From positions 124,001-188,000 of the forward strand of contig CAWHBN010000010.1 in NCBI GenBank assembly GCA_963827705.1: DNA of 64,000 bases, read 5' to 3'. Shown in pieces: positions 53,216-62,727 of the stretch. The translations under genes were made by a program, and so were the position numbers. Each line of letters opens with the position of its first letter. The stretch's first letter is position 1. The DNA is from JACDAN01 sp963827705 (GTDB lineage: Bacteria; Actinomycetota; Thermoleophilia; Gaiellales; Gaiellaceae). Below the pieces are notes generated by a model. It saw only the letters and a program-made list of their open reading frames with translations. It had not been told where the DNA came from and searched no databases.

Positions 53216-53896
53216 CGAGAGGCGGCGGAACAGCAGCGTCCAGACGACGCGGAGCTTGTGCTGCATCGAGCCCGTCGGCGGCTCGAAGGGGAGGCTCATC
53301 GTGTCCCGCGTTACGTCAGCACGGGCGACCACGGTGCGGCGGCTGCCGGCGAGCAGCACCTCTTCGTCCACCCGTCCCAGCGCCACGCTCAGCCACGAAT
53401 CCGGAGAGCTCGACGTCCAGTCGAAACCGCACATGCGCAGCGGGATGCTGACCGAACGCCGCCGGAACGCGATCCGGTTCGCGCCGCTCCAGGCAAACGC
53501 GGGCCGGATTCGCCCTCGCTGCGTCCTCGCGCTGCACGTGCCCGAATCGGTGACGATCTCCTCGCCCAGGCACTGACGCCTCTCCATCCACGAGCCCTTC
53601 CCTCCGGACCTCGTGATACCCACGCGAAACAGCTGTCCGGGCCGGTAGCGCGCGCGTGAGCTCCAGCGCTCGACGCTGACGACGGTGGGACGTGTGCTCG
53701 CGACACGCCACTCGCGCGTCGTCTTGCCGAAACGGAACACGGTGCACTCCGCAGTCCGGTTGGCGTTCCCGTAGTTGTACGACTCCACCACTCGGCCGCT
53801 CAGCGTGACAGCCCAGCGTGTTGGCGGCTGTGCGGCCTCAGCGGCGAACGGCAGCGCCACGAGGGCGGCCAGGAAGCCCAGGACAGCGAGCCTCAT
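53213..53896 (-). CDS. Secreted protein of unknown function
   Basis: About 227 residues. A clean signal peptide (MRLAVLGFLAALVALPFAAEAA) leads to a beta-rich mature domain with four Cys (AECTVF, RQCLGEE, GTCSAR, RMCGFD) that could form two disulfides. No family is recognised. The frame opens at 54037, but M53896 begins the signal peptide and a CATATT box lies 7 bases upstream, so the shorter form is preferred. It is divergent from the M36 peptidase gene across about 210 bases. Confidence 0.72.
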   Translation of the reverse strand: MRLAVLGFLAALVALPFAAEAAQPPTRWAVTLSGRVVESYNYGNANRTAECTVFRFGKTTREWRVASTRPTVVSVERWSSRARYRPGQLFRVGITRSGGKGSWMERRQCLGEEIVTDSGTCSARTQRGRIRPAFAWSGANRIAFRRRSVSIPLRMCGFDWTSSSPDSWLSVALGRVDEEVLLAGSRRTVVARADVTRDTMSLPFEPPTGSMQHKLRVVWTLLFRRLS

Positions 53897-54025
53897 CGGT
53901 CGAAATATGCCCGGTTTTGCCAGCTGCGTAAACCGCCGTCTGGAAAGCCGGGCGAGGGAGCCAACACGCGGCTGGCTCCCCCGCTCGCTGCTCCTTGTGA
54001 CCCTTGGGGAGGGAGAAGGAACAAC

Positions 54026-54104
54026 TTGACTTTCCACTATAGAGATTAAAAGATCAAGCTTCCTCTATCTCTAGAGGAACCGTTCCTGCACCTCCAGAGG
54101 GGAG
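54026..54104 (+). promoter_or_regulatory. Promoter region and overlapping inverted repeats before the M36 peptidase
   Basis: This is an unusually AT-rich stretch for the window. TTGACT (54026-54031) could be a -35, with AAAGAT (54049-54054) a weak -10 at 17 bases. Two inverted repeats share sequence: TTCCTCTA/TAGAGGAA (54060-54079, 4-base loop) and AGGAAC/GTTCCT (54075-54087, single-base centre). They cannot both form in RNA at once. A GAGGGGAG ribosome site (54097-54104) precedes the ATG. Confidence 0.5.
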
Positions 54105-54108
54105 AGAC

Positions 54109-57100
54109 ATGCGATCCAGATTCGTTGGCGTGGCCGTGCTGATGGCCGCAGTCGGCGTCTTCCTCCCCGGCTCCGCACTGTCGAACGTGAACCTCGACGG
54201 CGCCACTTCCGGCGCGCTCGAGTTCGACACCCGGGTCGGGACCGTGGCTCCGACGAAGGCCCAGCGCCGCCAGGTGAAACGGCTGAAGGCGAGCGTGACC
54301 TGGAGCCGGTTCGGAACCCCGTCGACGCTCGTGCGTCACGGCAAGTTCCTCGCCCGCGGCGTGCGCGGCAAGAACCCCGCTGACGCCGCCGGCTGGTATC
54401 TCAACCGCCACAAGGCGCTTTTCGGCATCAGCTCGCTGGACGCCCTCGCGTTCGTGAGCGCGAACAGGCTCGGAGACAGCACGGGCTGGGCCGTCACCTA
54501 CCGTCAGGTCTTCGACGGCTTGCGTACGAGTGAGAGCGGCACCGTCACGGTGGGTGTCGTCGGGAGCCAGGCTCGAGGCTGGAAGATCGTCTCGGTCTCC
54601 TCGAACCTCACCCGGGACCGCGCACTCTCCGGCACCGCGAAGCTGTCGGCCGCCGCCGCATGGGCGACCGCCGCAAAGCGGGCCGGTCTGACCCGATCGG
54701 TCGCGAACATCCTGTCCCGTAAGAGCGTTCGCGGCTACTCGCAGTTCCGTGTCGCGGGGCTCCCGGGGACGCAGCTCGCGAAGCTCGTCGCCTTCCCGAC
54801 GGTCCGGAGCGGCGTCGTGCCGGCCTACGAGACGATCGTGATGAACACCAAGGAAGACCTCGGCTTGCGCTCCTACGTGGACGCGCGTACCGGGCGGATC
54901 CTGGCGCGCAGCAGCATCGTCCACAACCTGAATCAGGGCTCGTCGAAGCTGAAGCTCGCGGCCGCCGAGTCGTACTCCTTCAGCGGTGAGGTCGCAGCAA
55001 CGGACGGTGCATGCAACATCAGCGGACCGTTCACAATCGGCGCAGGGAACAGGGCACTCGACGGCTTCGTCAACGCCGACAACGCGGTGAACGACGTCGC
55101 CATCGACCTCATGTTCAACGGGGCGCTCGTCCCGGGCACGCACGCCGACACGTTCCTGACGCCGGAGCGCTTCCGCTACGAGCCCGCCGGCGGTGTCCCG
55201 CCGGGGAACTACAGCGTGCAGGTCTGCGACTTCGACGATGCTCAGAACACGGTCTGGGCTGCGCCTCGCACCTACCAGGGCACACTGATCGGCGATGCGT
55301 CATCGGCGCCGCCGGTCTACCTGGCACGGTGGAAGGCATTCGCGAGCCTGCCGCCTCTGTACACCCTCGACGCGGATCCGTGGAACATGCCGAACACGGA
55401 CACGCGCCAGACGTGGTGCTGGGTCATGGCTCCCGGTTGTGACCGGCTCGCGGGAGGCGCCCTGGCCTCACGCGGGGCCTGGGACCACGACCACAGGACG
55501 AACTCGGCGACGCTAACGACCCGCGGGAACAACGCGCGGTCGGCCACGTCCTACTTCGATGTCAACTTCCCGAGCCCACCGCAGTACTCGCCGGTGAGCG
55601 CGGGACGCGACTACTCCTTCACGTGGTCGAACGACTTCGCGAACCGTGACTGCAACCCCGATCCGGGGCCGACGACCTGGGATCACGACGCGGCGTCAGT
55701 GAACCTGTTCGTCGCGCACAACCGGATGCACGACTGGGCCTACCACCTCGGCTTCACCGAGCGGAACTGGAACGCCCAGGACTACAACTTCGGCCTCACC
55801 GAGCGGCGGCAGGAGAACGACCCGGTGATCGGCAACGTCCAGTCCGGCGCCAACGTCGGCGGACGAAACAATGCGAACATGTTCTCGCTGCCCGACGGGA
55901 TCTCGTCGGTGACGAACATGTACTTCTGGCAGCCGCAGGCGTCGACGTACTACCCGCCTTGCGTCGACGGTGACTACGACATGGGCGTCATCGGCCACGA
56001 GTACGGCCACATGATCGAGAACCGCATGATCGGCAAGGGCAACCTCCGTGCCGGCCACCACGCCGGCGCGATGGGCGAGTCCCACGGCGACATGTTCGGC
56101 ATGGAGTATCTGTTCGGAAACGGGTTCGCCGGCGCGAGTGGGGAGAACCCCTACTCGAACGGCGCCTACGACACCGGGAACAAGCAGCGGGCGATCCGCA
56201 ACTACGGGATGAACTTCCCGACGTCGGGCGGAATCCCGCAGCCGAGCAGAGAGCTGATGATCAACACGCTGAACTTCAGCGACCTGGGCTTCGACGTGAC
56301 CGGGCCCACGCTGACGTCGAGCCAGCAGGTGCACGCGAACGGCGAGATCTGGAGCAAGACGAACTTCCTGATCCGTCAGCTGCTGATCGACAAGTACGAC
56401 GACGACTATCCCGTGGGCGACAAGGAGCTCCAGGCCGAGTGCGCCGAGGGCTTCATGCCGGCTCACCGGTGTCCGGGCAACCGGCGCTGGATCCAGCTCG
56501 TGTTCGACGCGATGCTGCTTGCCCCGATCGGCCCGTCAATGCTCGAGGAGCGCAACATGATGCTCGCGGCCGACCTCGCACGCTTCGGCGGCGCGAACCA
56601 GAAGGAGCTCTGGCTCGGGTTCGCTCGGGGCGGCATGGGCGTCGGCGCCACGAGCTCGAACAACTCGCTCGCGGAGACGGACACCGACCCGGTGCCGGAC
56701 TTCGAGCCCGTCGGGACGAGCCCGGCGACCGTGAAGTTCATCGTCAAGAACCTCGACGGTGACCCGATCACGAACGCCCGGATCTTCGTCGGGCATCACG
56801 AGGCACGCGTCTCGCCGATCGCGGACACCAATCCGGCCACCCCGGCCGCAGGGTCCCCGGCGACCGTGATCAACCTCGACGACACCGCGAAGTTCGCACC
56901 CGGCCGGTACGAGTTCTCCGTGCAGGCCAATGGATACGGCCTCGTTCGCTTCAGCGACCGGTTCCGGTCGGGGAAGAACGAGACGATCAAGATCGAGCTG
57001 GCCCAGAACTGGGCCTCCTCGGCGTCGGGCGCCACGGCGACCGGCGACGGCGGTGACACGCTGCCGAACCTGATCGACGACACGGAGCGGACGATCTGGA

Positions 57101-57603
57101 CGACTCCGGGCGACCGGGTCGGCGGTCAGATCGTCGTCGCCGGCAAGAAGGTCACGATCGACCTCGGAGGGACGGAGTCGATCAACGTCAAGTACGTCCA
57201 GGTCAGCGCGATGCTGACGAACGGCCTCAACCGCTTCTCGGCGCTGCGGTCGTTCGAGGTCTGGACGTGCGACGCGAACAAGGGCGCGAACTGCGCCACC
57301 GACGCGGGGTACACCAAGCGGTACACGAGCCCGGCAGATGCCTTCCCCGGCACGTCGCCGCGGCCGGTGTCGCCGGCGTTGCTCCTGCGTCAGTTCGACA
57401 TTCCGGACGCGAAGGCCACTCACGTGCGCTTCGTCGTGCGCTCGACGCAGTGCACGGGGGCGCCCTCGTACCAGGGTGAGCAGGACTCGGATCCCACCGC
57501 AGCGACGGATTGCGACACGGCCACACCGGCCTCGTCCGATCCGAACTTCGCCCGGGCCGCCGAGTTCCAGGTGTTCCGGATGCGCTCGAACATCCACGAC
57601 TAG
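54109..57603 (+). CDS. Secreted M36 (fungalysin-type) zinc metallopeptidase
   Basis: 1,164 residues. A signal peptide (MRSRFVGVAVLMAAVGVFLPGSALS) is followed by an FTP-type propeptide region (~60-260, with AGWYLNRHKALFGIS) that keeps the enzyme inactive, then an inserted beta domain. The catalytic domain has HEYGH at 630-634 and the third zinc ligand E657 in MGESHGDMF, 27 residues on, as in fungalysins. The last ~230 residues look like a discoidin-type binding domain (GGDTLPNLIDDTERTIWTTPGDRVGGQ). It should degrade extracellular proteins. A strong bidirectional hairpin follows the stop. Confidence 0.92.
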   Translation: MRSRFVGVAVLMAAVGVFLPGSALSNVNLDGATSGALEFDTRVGTVAPTKAQRRQVKRLKASVTWSRFGTPSTLVRHGKFLARGVRGKNPADAAGWYLNRHKALFGISSLDALAFVSANRLGDSTGWAVTYRQVFDGLRTSESGTVTVGVVGSQARGWKIVSVSSNLTRDRALSGTAKLSAAAAWATAAKRAGLTRSVANILSRKSVRGYSQFRVAGLPGTQLAKLVAFPTVRSGVVPAYETIVMNTKEDLGLRSYVDARTGRILARSSIVHNLNQGSSKLKLAAAESYSFSGEVAATDGACNISGPFTIGAGNRALDGFVNADNAVNDVAIDLMFNGALVPGTHADTFLTPERFRYEPAGGVPPGNYSVQVCDFDDAQNTVWAAPRTYQGTLIGDASSAPPVYLARWKAFASLPPLYTLDADPWNMPNTDTRQTWCWVMAPGCDRLAGGALASRGAWDHDHRTNSATLTTRGNNARSATSYFDVNFPSPPQYSPVSAGRDYSFTWSNDFANRDCNPDPGPTTWDHDAASVNLFVAHNRMHDWAYHLGFTERNWNAQDYNFGLTERRQENDPVIGNVQSGANVGGRNNANMFSLPDGISSVTNMYFWQPQASTYYPPCVDGDYDMGVIGHEYGHMIENRMIGKGNLRAGHHAGAMGESHGDMFGMEYLFGNGFAGASGENPYSNGAYDTGNKQRAIRNYGMNFPTSGGIPQPSRELMINTLNFSDLGFDVTGPTLTSSQQVHANGEIWSKTNFLIRQLLIDKYDDDYPVGDKELQAECAEGFMPAHRCPGNRRWIQLVFDAMLLAPIGPSMLEERNMMLAADLARFGGANQKELWLGFARGGMGVGATSSNNSLAETDTDPVPDFEPVGTSPATVKFIVKNLDGDPITNARIFVGHHEARVSPIADTNPATPAAGSPATVINLDDTAKFAPGRYEFSVQANGYGLVRFSDRFRSGKNETIKIELAQNWASSASGATATGDGGDTLPNLIDDTERTIWTTPGDRVGGQIVVAGKKVTIDLGGTESINVKYVQVSAMLTNGLNRFSALRSFEVWTCDANKGANCATDAGYTKRYTSPADAFPGTSPRPVSPALLLRQFDIPDAKATHVRFVVRSTQCTGAPSYQGEQDSDPTAATDCDTATPASSDPNFARAAEFQVFRMRSNIHD

Positions 57604-57619
57604 GCCTTCTGGCCCAGCC

Positions 57620-57650
57620 GGGAGAGGGCCGGCGTCGCCGGCCCTCTCCC
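57620..57650. terminator. Bidirectional terminator hairpin
   Basis: Fourteen perfectly paired bases (57620-57633 with 57637-57650) around a 3-base loop. It sits in the 51-base gap between the convergent M36 peptidase and ABC ATPase genes and can serve both. No clear T-run is present on either side. Confidence 0.75.
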
Positions 57651-57654
57651 GTTC

Positions 57655-59163
57655 TCAGGCGAGAGCGACGATCTCGTCGGCGACCTCGAGCAGGACCGGG
57701 TCGTGCGTGCTGAAGACGACGGTGGTCTCGGACTCGTCGACGATCCGGGCGAAGAGGTCACCGACCGCGACGGCGTTGGCCTCGTCGAGGCGCGCGCTCG
57801 GCTCGTCCGCGAGCAAGAGCGCCGGGGCGGCTACGAGAGCGCGCGCGATGGCGACACGCTGCCGCTCGCCCATCGAAAGCCTGTCGACCCGCTGCTCGGC
57901 CAGCTCTCCGAGCCCTACGGACTCGAGCGCGGCGATCGCGTCGCCATTCGCGGTCCGAACCTGCAGGCCGACCTCGACGTTCTCTCGCGCGCTGAGGAAC
58001 GGCACGAGCGCCGGATCCTGGGTGACCACGGCCACACTGCTGCGACGGATGGCAGCCCTCTCGGCGCGGCTCAACTCGGAGACCCGGTGACCCAGCGCGA
58101 TCACCTGGCCCTCCGTCGGGAGATCGAGACCGGCCAGTAGGTGGAGGACGGTCGTCTTCCCCGATCCCGACGGGCCCGTGATCGCGGTGATGCGGCCCGT
58201 CGGGAATTCCGCGCTCAGCCCCGTGACCGCCGCACCGGTCGCAAATCGGCGTCCGACGCGCCGGAGCTCGGCCGCGGGGCTCGACGGGCTCCGCGGCAGC
58301 CGGTCTCTCGGCAAGGGCGCCTCGGAAGCGCGTGCAGGCGCCCCGGCGGAAGTCAGCGAGATCGTGGAGTCCGCAAGCGAGGGTCGTGCCCTCGACCCGA
58401 TGCCGGAACGCTCGAGGAGATCCTCCGGCAGCCGGACCCAGCCCGTCGGCGCCACGACGAGGGTCTCCTCGCCCGGAGGGCCCTCGGCGCTCACGCGGCC
58501 GTCCCGCACCTGGATCATCCGGTCGGCGATGGTGGCCGAGCCGATGTCGTGGCTGACGATCAACGCGGCCGACCGCTGTTCTCGCGAAAGGTCGCGGATC
58601 AGCGTGTAGACGCCCTGCGCCGTCGCCGCGTCGAGCTCGCCGGTCGGCTCGTCCGCGAGGATGAGCCGAGGGCTGCGCACGAGCGCGGCGCAGAGCGCGA
58701 CACGCTGCTGCTCACCTCCCGAAAGCTCTGACGGCCGCGCATCGGCGCGATCGGCGAGGCCGACACGCTCGAACAGCTCGCCCGCACGCCTACGTCGAGC
58801 AGCCGGTCCGTCGCCCCGCAGTGCGAGCGGCAGCTCGACGATCTGACGGGCGGTGAGCTCCGGCGCGAGGAGGCGCGAATAGTGCTGGTCGACGTAGCCG
58901 ATCACATCGGCTCGGAAGCGGTCTCTGGCCCGGCCCCGTAGCCGACGGAGGTCGACGCCGTGGACGCGCACCACGCCGGCTGAAGGCGCGTCGAGTGCGC
59001 CGACGATGCGGAGCAGCGTCGTCTTGCCGGACCCGCTCGGGCCGAACACCACCACGATCTCGCCTTCGGCGATCTCGAGTGAGAGACCCTGCAGCGCGGC
59101 GGCGCTTCCTTCGCGAGTGGCATAGACCCTGAAGAGATCCCTCGCCTCGATTGCGGGCGTCAC
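57655..59163 (-). CDS. Double ABC ATPase (two LolD/MacB-type domains fused)
   Basis: 502 residues with two complete nucleotide-binding domains. The first has Walker A FGPSGSGKTTLLR, signature LSGGEQQRVALCAAL and Walker B LILADEPTGELD. The second, after a Ser/Pro/Arg-rich linker near residues 255-300, has TGPSGSGKTTVLH, LSMGERQRVAIARAL and LLLADEPSARLD. The domains belong to the MacB/LolD exporter branch and not to importers. GTG 59163 overlaps the permease stop by 4 bases, so the two form one system for export or membrane-component extraction. The substrate is unknown. Confidence 0.9.
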   Translation of the reverse strand: MTPAIEARDLFRVYATREGSAAALQGLSLEIAEGEIVVVFGPSGSGKTTLLRIVGALDAPSAGVVRVHGVDLRRLRGRARDRFRADVIGYVDQHYSRLLAPELTARQIVELPLALRGDGPAARRRRAGELFERVGLADRADARPSELSGGEQQRVALCAALVRSPRLILADEPTGELDAATAQGVYTLIRDLSREQRSAALIVSHDIGSATIADRMIQVRDGRVSAEGPPGEETLVVAPTGWVRLPEDLLERSGIGSRARPSLADSTISLTSAGAPARASEAPLPRDRLPRSPSSPAAELRRVGRRFATGAAVTGLSAEFPTGRITAITGPSGSGKTTVLHLLAGLDLPTEGQVIALGHRVSELSRAERAAIRRSSVAVVTQDPALVPFLSARENVEVGLQVRTANGDAIAALESVGLGELAEQRVDRLSMGERQRVAIARALVAAPALLLADEPSARLDEANAVAVGDLFARIVDESETTVVFSTHDPVLLEVADEIVALA

Positions 59164-62100
59164 GCTGCCTCCGGCCTGGCGGGAGCGGCAGCTCGAAACG
59201 AACGGCGCGCAAGGAACGCCACGATGCCGAGCGTGAGACCGCCGAAGACGATCGATCCGGCGGCGAGAAGCGGCCAGGGGAGGACAGGGACGAGCGGCGG
59301 CTCCGCCGGAGTCACGTTGGCGGTCACCGCGACCAGGTCGGTCACCAGCAGCGAGGCGAGTGCCCCGGTCACCAGCCCGCCGACAAGGCCGGCTACCAGG
59401 ATGACGGCCGATCGGAGCCAGAGATGGCGCGCAAGCCTGGTGGGATCGAAGCCGAGACTCTCGAGGTCGAAGAGGTCGCCGGCGTCATCCCGTGCATCCA
59501 CCGCGAGGGCGAGCACGAGCCCGGCCAGGGCGAGGAAACCGGCGAGGATCGCCGCTGCGAGCAGTGCGATCGCGGCGGCCCGCGAGACCGGGTCGGCGCG
59601 CAGGCTTCGCTCCAGCTCGACCCGCGACGTCACCTGGACCGGGAACGGCGCCTCCGCTTTCGGCACTGCGGAGAGCCATGCCTCGTCCGCAACCGCCGTT
59701 CCGGGGACAGCGGCATTGGCCGCGGTTGCCAGCGCTTCTCGGTCGGCGACGATGAAGTCGCCCGAGAGAGTCGGGAAGCGGCGGGCGGTCCCGACGATAC
59801 GGGCCTCGACCGCCGCGCGGCCGACGCGGATCGGCAGTACCCGAGCCGACCCGGCACCGGCCACGATGGACGTCGACGCGATCACGGGAATCGGCGCGTC
59901 GTCGGTCGACTGGCGCGGCCTGATGCGGAACGTGCGCTCCTGGGAGAGGAGGTAGCGGATGCGCGCTCGCCTCGGAGACCCGCCGGTGCCGCGTCCCTCC
60001 GACGACACCCAGTCGCCGTAGTCGACTGCAAGCGCACGCTGTCCGGCCGGCAGGGCGACGCGCGGGCGGCCGAGCGTCAGCGTCCCTCGGAGGAGGACGT
60101 CGGGCGCGGCTCGGCTCCCCGTGGCTCGGTGCGCCGTCGTGAACTCGGCGATCGGCGGGAACGCGAGTGTCAGCCCGACGAGCGTCCCGCCGCGAACCGC
60201 CGGGGAGAGGGGTGCGCGCGCGACGTCTCCTTTGCCCTCCAGGTCGAGCACGGAAAAGCCGCCGTCAGGGCGGCGGACCTGGGCGGAGATGCGGATCGGG
60301 TCGCCGCGAACAGTTCTGGGAAGGATGAGCTCACGGCTCTGCGCCGGCAACTCGACGCCGCGCAGGGCCGAGCCGCGGTAGGTGATCGACCGGCCAAGCT
60401 CCTCGGGCGAATCGGCCGCATAGTCACCGCGCCAGCGCATGCGCTCGAACGCATCGGGGGGCAGCCCGAGCACCGTCAGCTCGGTCGAGCGATTGAGGGT
60501 CGGGGCGTCTCCGTCGCGGCGGATGACGCCGAGCGCGCCGTCGCCGTAACTCGGCGCCAGGTCGGCCGTCCGACCGGCACGAAGGCCGCGCGTCGGATCG
60601 CGCTTGACGACGTAGTCGAGAGGAACGGCGTGGGCCGCGGCGTCGCGCTGGTTCGCAGCGAGCGTGGCCCGGTAGGTGAGCGCGAACACCGCCATCCCAA
60701 CCATGACCGTCAGGCACGCGACCGCCACGGCGGCCACGCCGGGGCTCCGGACGAGGGACAGGAGCGCCAGACGCAGAGACACGCCCGCCTTCCCCGCAGG
60801 CCGTTCGCCGAGCTTCAGGAGCGCAGGAAAGACGCGGGCGACCAGGAGCGCGCCGGCGAGCGCGACGAGCACGGGCAGCAGGACGAGTGATACGCCGATC
60901 CCGCCGTCCTGCGCAAGCGACTCCGCGTCGGTCTCGCCGAAGAGGAACGCGGCTGCGATCGCTGCCAGCACTGCGGCAATCGCAACATCCACGGGCGTGA
61001 TCCCCCGGCCGCGAATCTCGAGCGTTGCCGCCCGTGTGGTTGCGATCAGGACGACGACCGCGACGAGCGCTAGCAGCGCAAGCGCCCAGCCCGACCCGGC
61101 CGACGTCAGCGCCCGCCCAACCGCGTCGCCCACGGGGCGGCCGGCCTCGTCGGCGACAACTGCGCCCGCGACCAGTCCCACAGCTCCCCCGACCAGCACG
61201 GCAGGCAAGGCGACCAGCACCGCATACCCGGCCGTTTCGAGGGCGATCTGCCACCGCAGCGCACGGAGCCGCCGAAGCCTGAACCGTGTCTCTCCGGCAT
61301 TTCGGCGGATCCGGGACGCGGCGAGCACGGCGAAGGCGAGGAAGACCACGACGCACTGAGCGCCGACGAGGAGCTGGCGCCGGCTGGCGTTCGTCGCCCG
61401 GTCCCGTGCCTCCTCGAGATCCTGGATGGGCGCGCGCACGGCGAGCGCCGGATCCACCTGTCGCAGTCGAGTGTCCAGCTCGGCGATGCGCGTCGGAAGC
61501 TCCGCCGCCTTCGGAGAATCGAGCGCGTCGAGATCCAGCGGTACCGCCCAGGTGAGCGTGCGGAAGAGCCCGCTCACCTCCGGCCGTCGTGCGAGCTCCT
61601 CGACGCCGACGCCGACGAAGACGCGCTCGGCCGTGGTGGTCGAGCCGACGAGGGCGGCGAGCGGCGCCCCACTGGCAGCCGTCACGGACCCGGTCACGAC
61701 GAGGCCCGGCGCGGCCAGCGGCGTGCGCGGCCCGTCGAGCGCGACGAGCTCACAGCGCCCCGGACCGCAGCGCGAGGGCAGTCGTCCCGACCGAAGCTCG
61801 AGAAGCCCCTTCGCGTCGTCGACGGCCGCCAGCCGAACGATCTCCGTCCCGAACCTGGTCGACCGAAACCCAACTGCACGCAGGGGCTCCCCGACCTCGA
61901 GAGCCCGAAGCCCGCTCCGCGCTTCGCGATCGAGTCGCGTCCACCCCCTCGTGCCGAGCCCGACCCAGCTCACACTGACCATGCGCTCATCGGCGGGAAG
62001 GCGCCCGATCGCGTCTGAGACCGCGCGGTCCTCGACGATGACCTGCCCGACGAGGAGGGTCGTGAGCGCGGCGCTGGCAAGCGCGATGCCCAAGCCGGTG

Positions 62101-62174
62101 AGCAGGACGGAGCCCGGCCTGGCTGCGATCCGCCGTGCGGCGACCGCGAGGGGAGCGACGAGCCGCCGCGTCAT
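59160..62174 (-). CDS. Large FtsX-like ABC permease
   Basis: 1,004 residues with FtsX/MacB-type topology doubled in one chain: an N-terminal membrane segment (VLLTGLGIALASAALTTLLVG), a large extracytoplasmic domain, several membrane segments around residues 265-460, a second extracytoplasmic domain, and a last group near the C-terminus (LLAAAILAGFLALAGLVLALA onward). It works with the double ATPase encoded next to it. A TAGGCT box (62182-62187, minus strand) exactly 7 bases before the ATG supports a leaderless start of the two-gene operon. Confidence 0.88.
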   Translation of the reverse strand: MTRRLVAPLAVAARRIAARPGSVLLTGLGIALASAALTTLLVGQVIVEDRAVSDAIGRLPADERMVSVSWVGLGTRGWTRLDREARSGLRALEVGEPLRAVGFRSTRFGTEIVRLAAVDDAKGLLELRSGRLPSRCGPGRCELVALDGPRTPLAAPGLVVTGSVTAASGAPLAALVGSTTTAERVFVGVGVEELARRPEVSGLFRTLTWAVPLDLDALDSPKAAELPTRIAELDTRLRQVDPALAVRAPIQDLEEARDRATNASRRQLLVGAQCVVVFLAFAVLAASRIRRNAGETRFRLRRLRALRWQIALETAGYAVLVALPAVLVGGAVGLVAGAVVADEAGRPVGDAVGRALTSAGSGWALALLALVAVVVLIATTRAATLEIRGRGITPVDVAIAAVLAAIAAAFLFGETDAESLAQDGGIGVSLVLLPVLVALAGALLVARVFPALLKLGERPAGKAGVSLRLALLSLVRSPGVAAVAVACLTVMVGMAVFALTYRATLAANQRDAAAHAVPLDYVVKRDPTRGLRAGRTADLAPSYGDGALGVIRRDGDAPTLNRSTELTVLGLPPDAFERMRWRGDYAADSPEELGRSITYRGSALRGVELPAQSRELILPRTVRGDPIRISAQVRRPDGGFSVLDLEGKGDVARAPLSPAVRGGTLVGLTLAFPPIAEFTTAHRATGSRAAPDVLLRGTLTLGRPRVALPAGQRALAVDYGDWVSSEGRGTGGSPRRARIRYLLSQERTFRIRPRQSTDDAPIPVIASTSIVAGAGSARVLPIRVGRAAVEARIVGTARRFPTLSGDFIVADREALATAANAAVPGTAVADEAWLSAVPKAEAPFPVQVTSRVELERSLRADPVSRAAAIALLAAAILAGFLALAGLVLALAVDARDDAGDLFDLESLGFDPTRLARHLWLRSAVILVAGLVGGLVTGALASLLVTDLVAVTANVTPAEPPLVPVLPWPLLAAGSIVFGGLTLGIVAFLARRSFRAAAPARPEAA

Positions 62175-62181
62175 CGCGTAG

Positions 62182-62187
62182 AGCCTA
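62182..62187 (-). promoter_or_regulatory. -10 box (TAGGCT) for the ABC exporter operon
   Basis: TAGGCT on the minus strand, 7 bases before the ATG at 62174, inside the 16-base gap after the acetyltransferase gene, with no ribosome site. Confidence 0.5.
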
Positions 62188-62190
62188 GGT

Positions 62191-62727
62191 TCAGGCTTCG
62201 AGGTCCTCCCGGACCAGGCCGAAGAGGACGCCGTCGACCCACTCGCCGTGGCGGTGATACGCCTTCCGCTTCACGCCTTCGCGGACGAAGCCCGAGCGCT
62301 CGGCATGTCGGATCGCGCGCTCGTTGAAGCCGTAGCACTCGAGCTCGAGCCGGTGGAAGCCGAGGTCGAAGATCAGGTGGCGCTGGAAGAGACGCGCCGC
62401 GTCGTCCGAGAGGCGGCGGCCACGGAAGTCCGGGTGAATCGCCAGGCCGCTCAGATGCGCGATCCTGCTCCGGCGGTTCTCGAGCGAGAACTCCATCATC
62501 CCTGCGCGGGCCCAGCCGTCGCCGTCCGGCACCTCGATCACGAAGAGGCCGGAGTCGCCGGGTTGCTCCGTCGAAGCCGTCACGTCCTCGACGACTCCCT
62601 CCCGGTCCCGTGAGCGCGATGCGGCGAGAAACGGCGCCGTGCCCTCCTCGTTCAGGAGGCCGACGACGAACTCGACGTCGTTCTCCGTCGCCCTGCGCAG
62701 GCGGAGGCCGTCGCCCTCCACGGTCAA
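62191..62727 (-). CDS. GNAT acetyltransferase (RimJ/SpeG-like)
   Basis: 178 residues. The start reads LTVEGDGLRLRRATENDVEFVVGLLNEEG, and the acetyl-CoA-binding region is AHLSGLAIHPDFRGRRLSDDAARLFQRHLI followed by FHRLELECYGFNERAIRHAERSGFVREG, the pattern of the ribosomal-protein/polyamine acetyltransferase subgroup. The actual substrate is unknown. TTG 62727 overlaps the EamA stop by 4 bases (TTGA), indicating coupling, and GTG 62721 is an alternative. The long upstream opening to 63450 is a shadow of the EamA gene. Confidence 0.84.
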   Translation of the reverse strand: MTVEGDGLRLRRATENDVEFVVGLLNEEGTAPFLAASRSRDREGVVEDVTASTEQPGDSGLFVIEVPDGDGWARAGMMEFSLENRRSRIAHLSGLAIHPDFRGRRLSDDAARLFQRHLIFDLGFHRLELECYGFNERAIRHAERSGFVREGVKRKAYHRHGEWVDGVLFGLVREDLEA

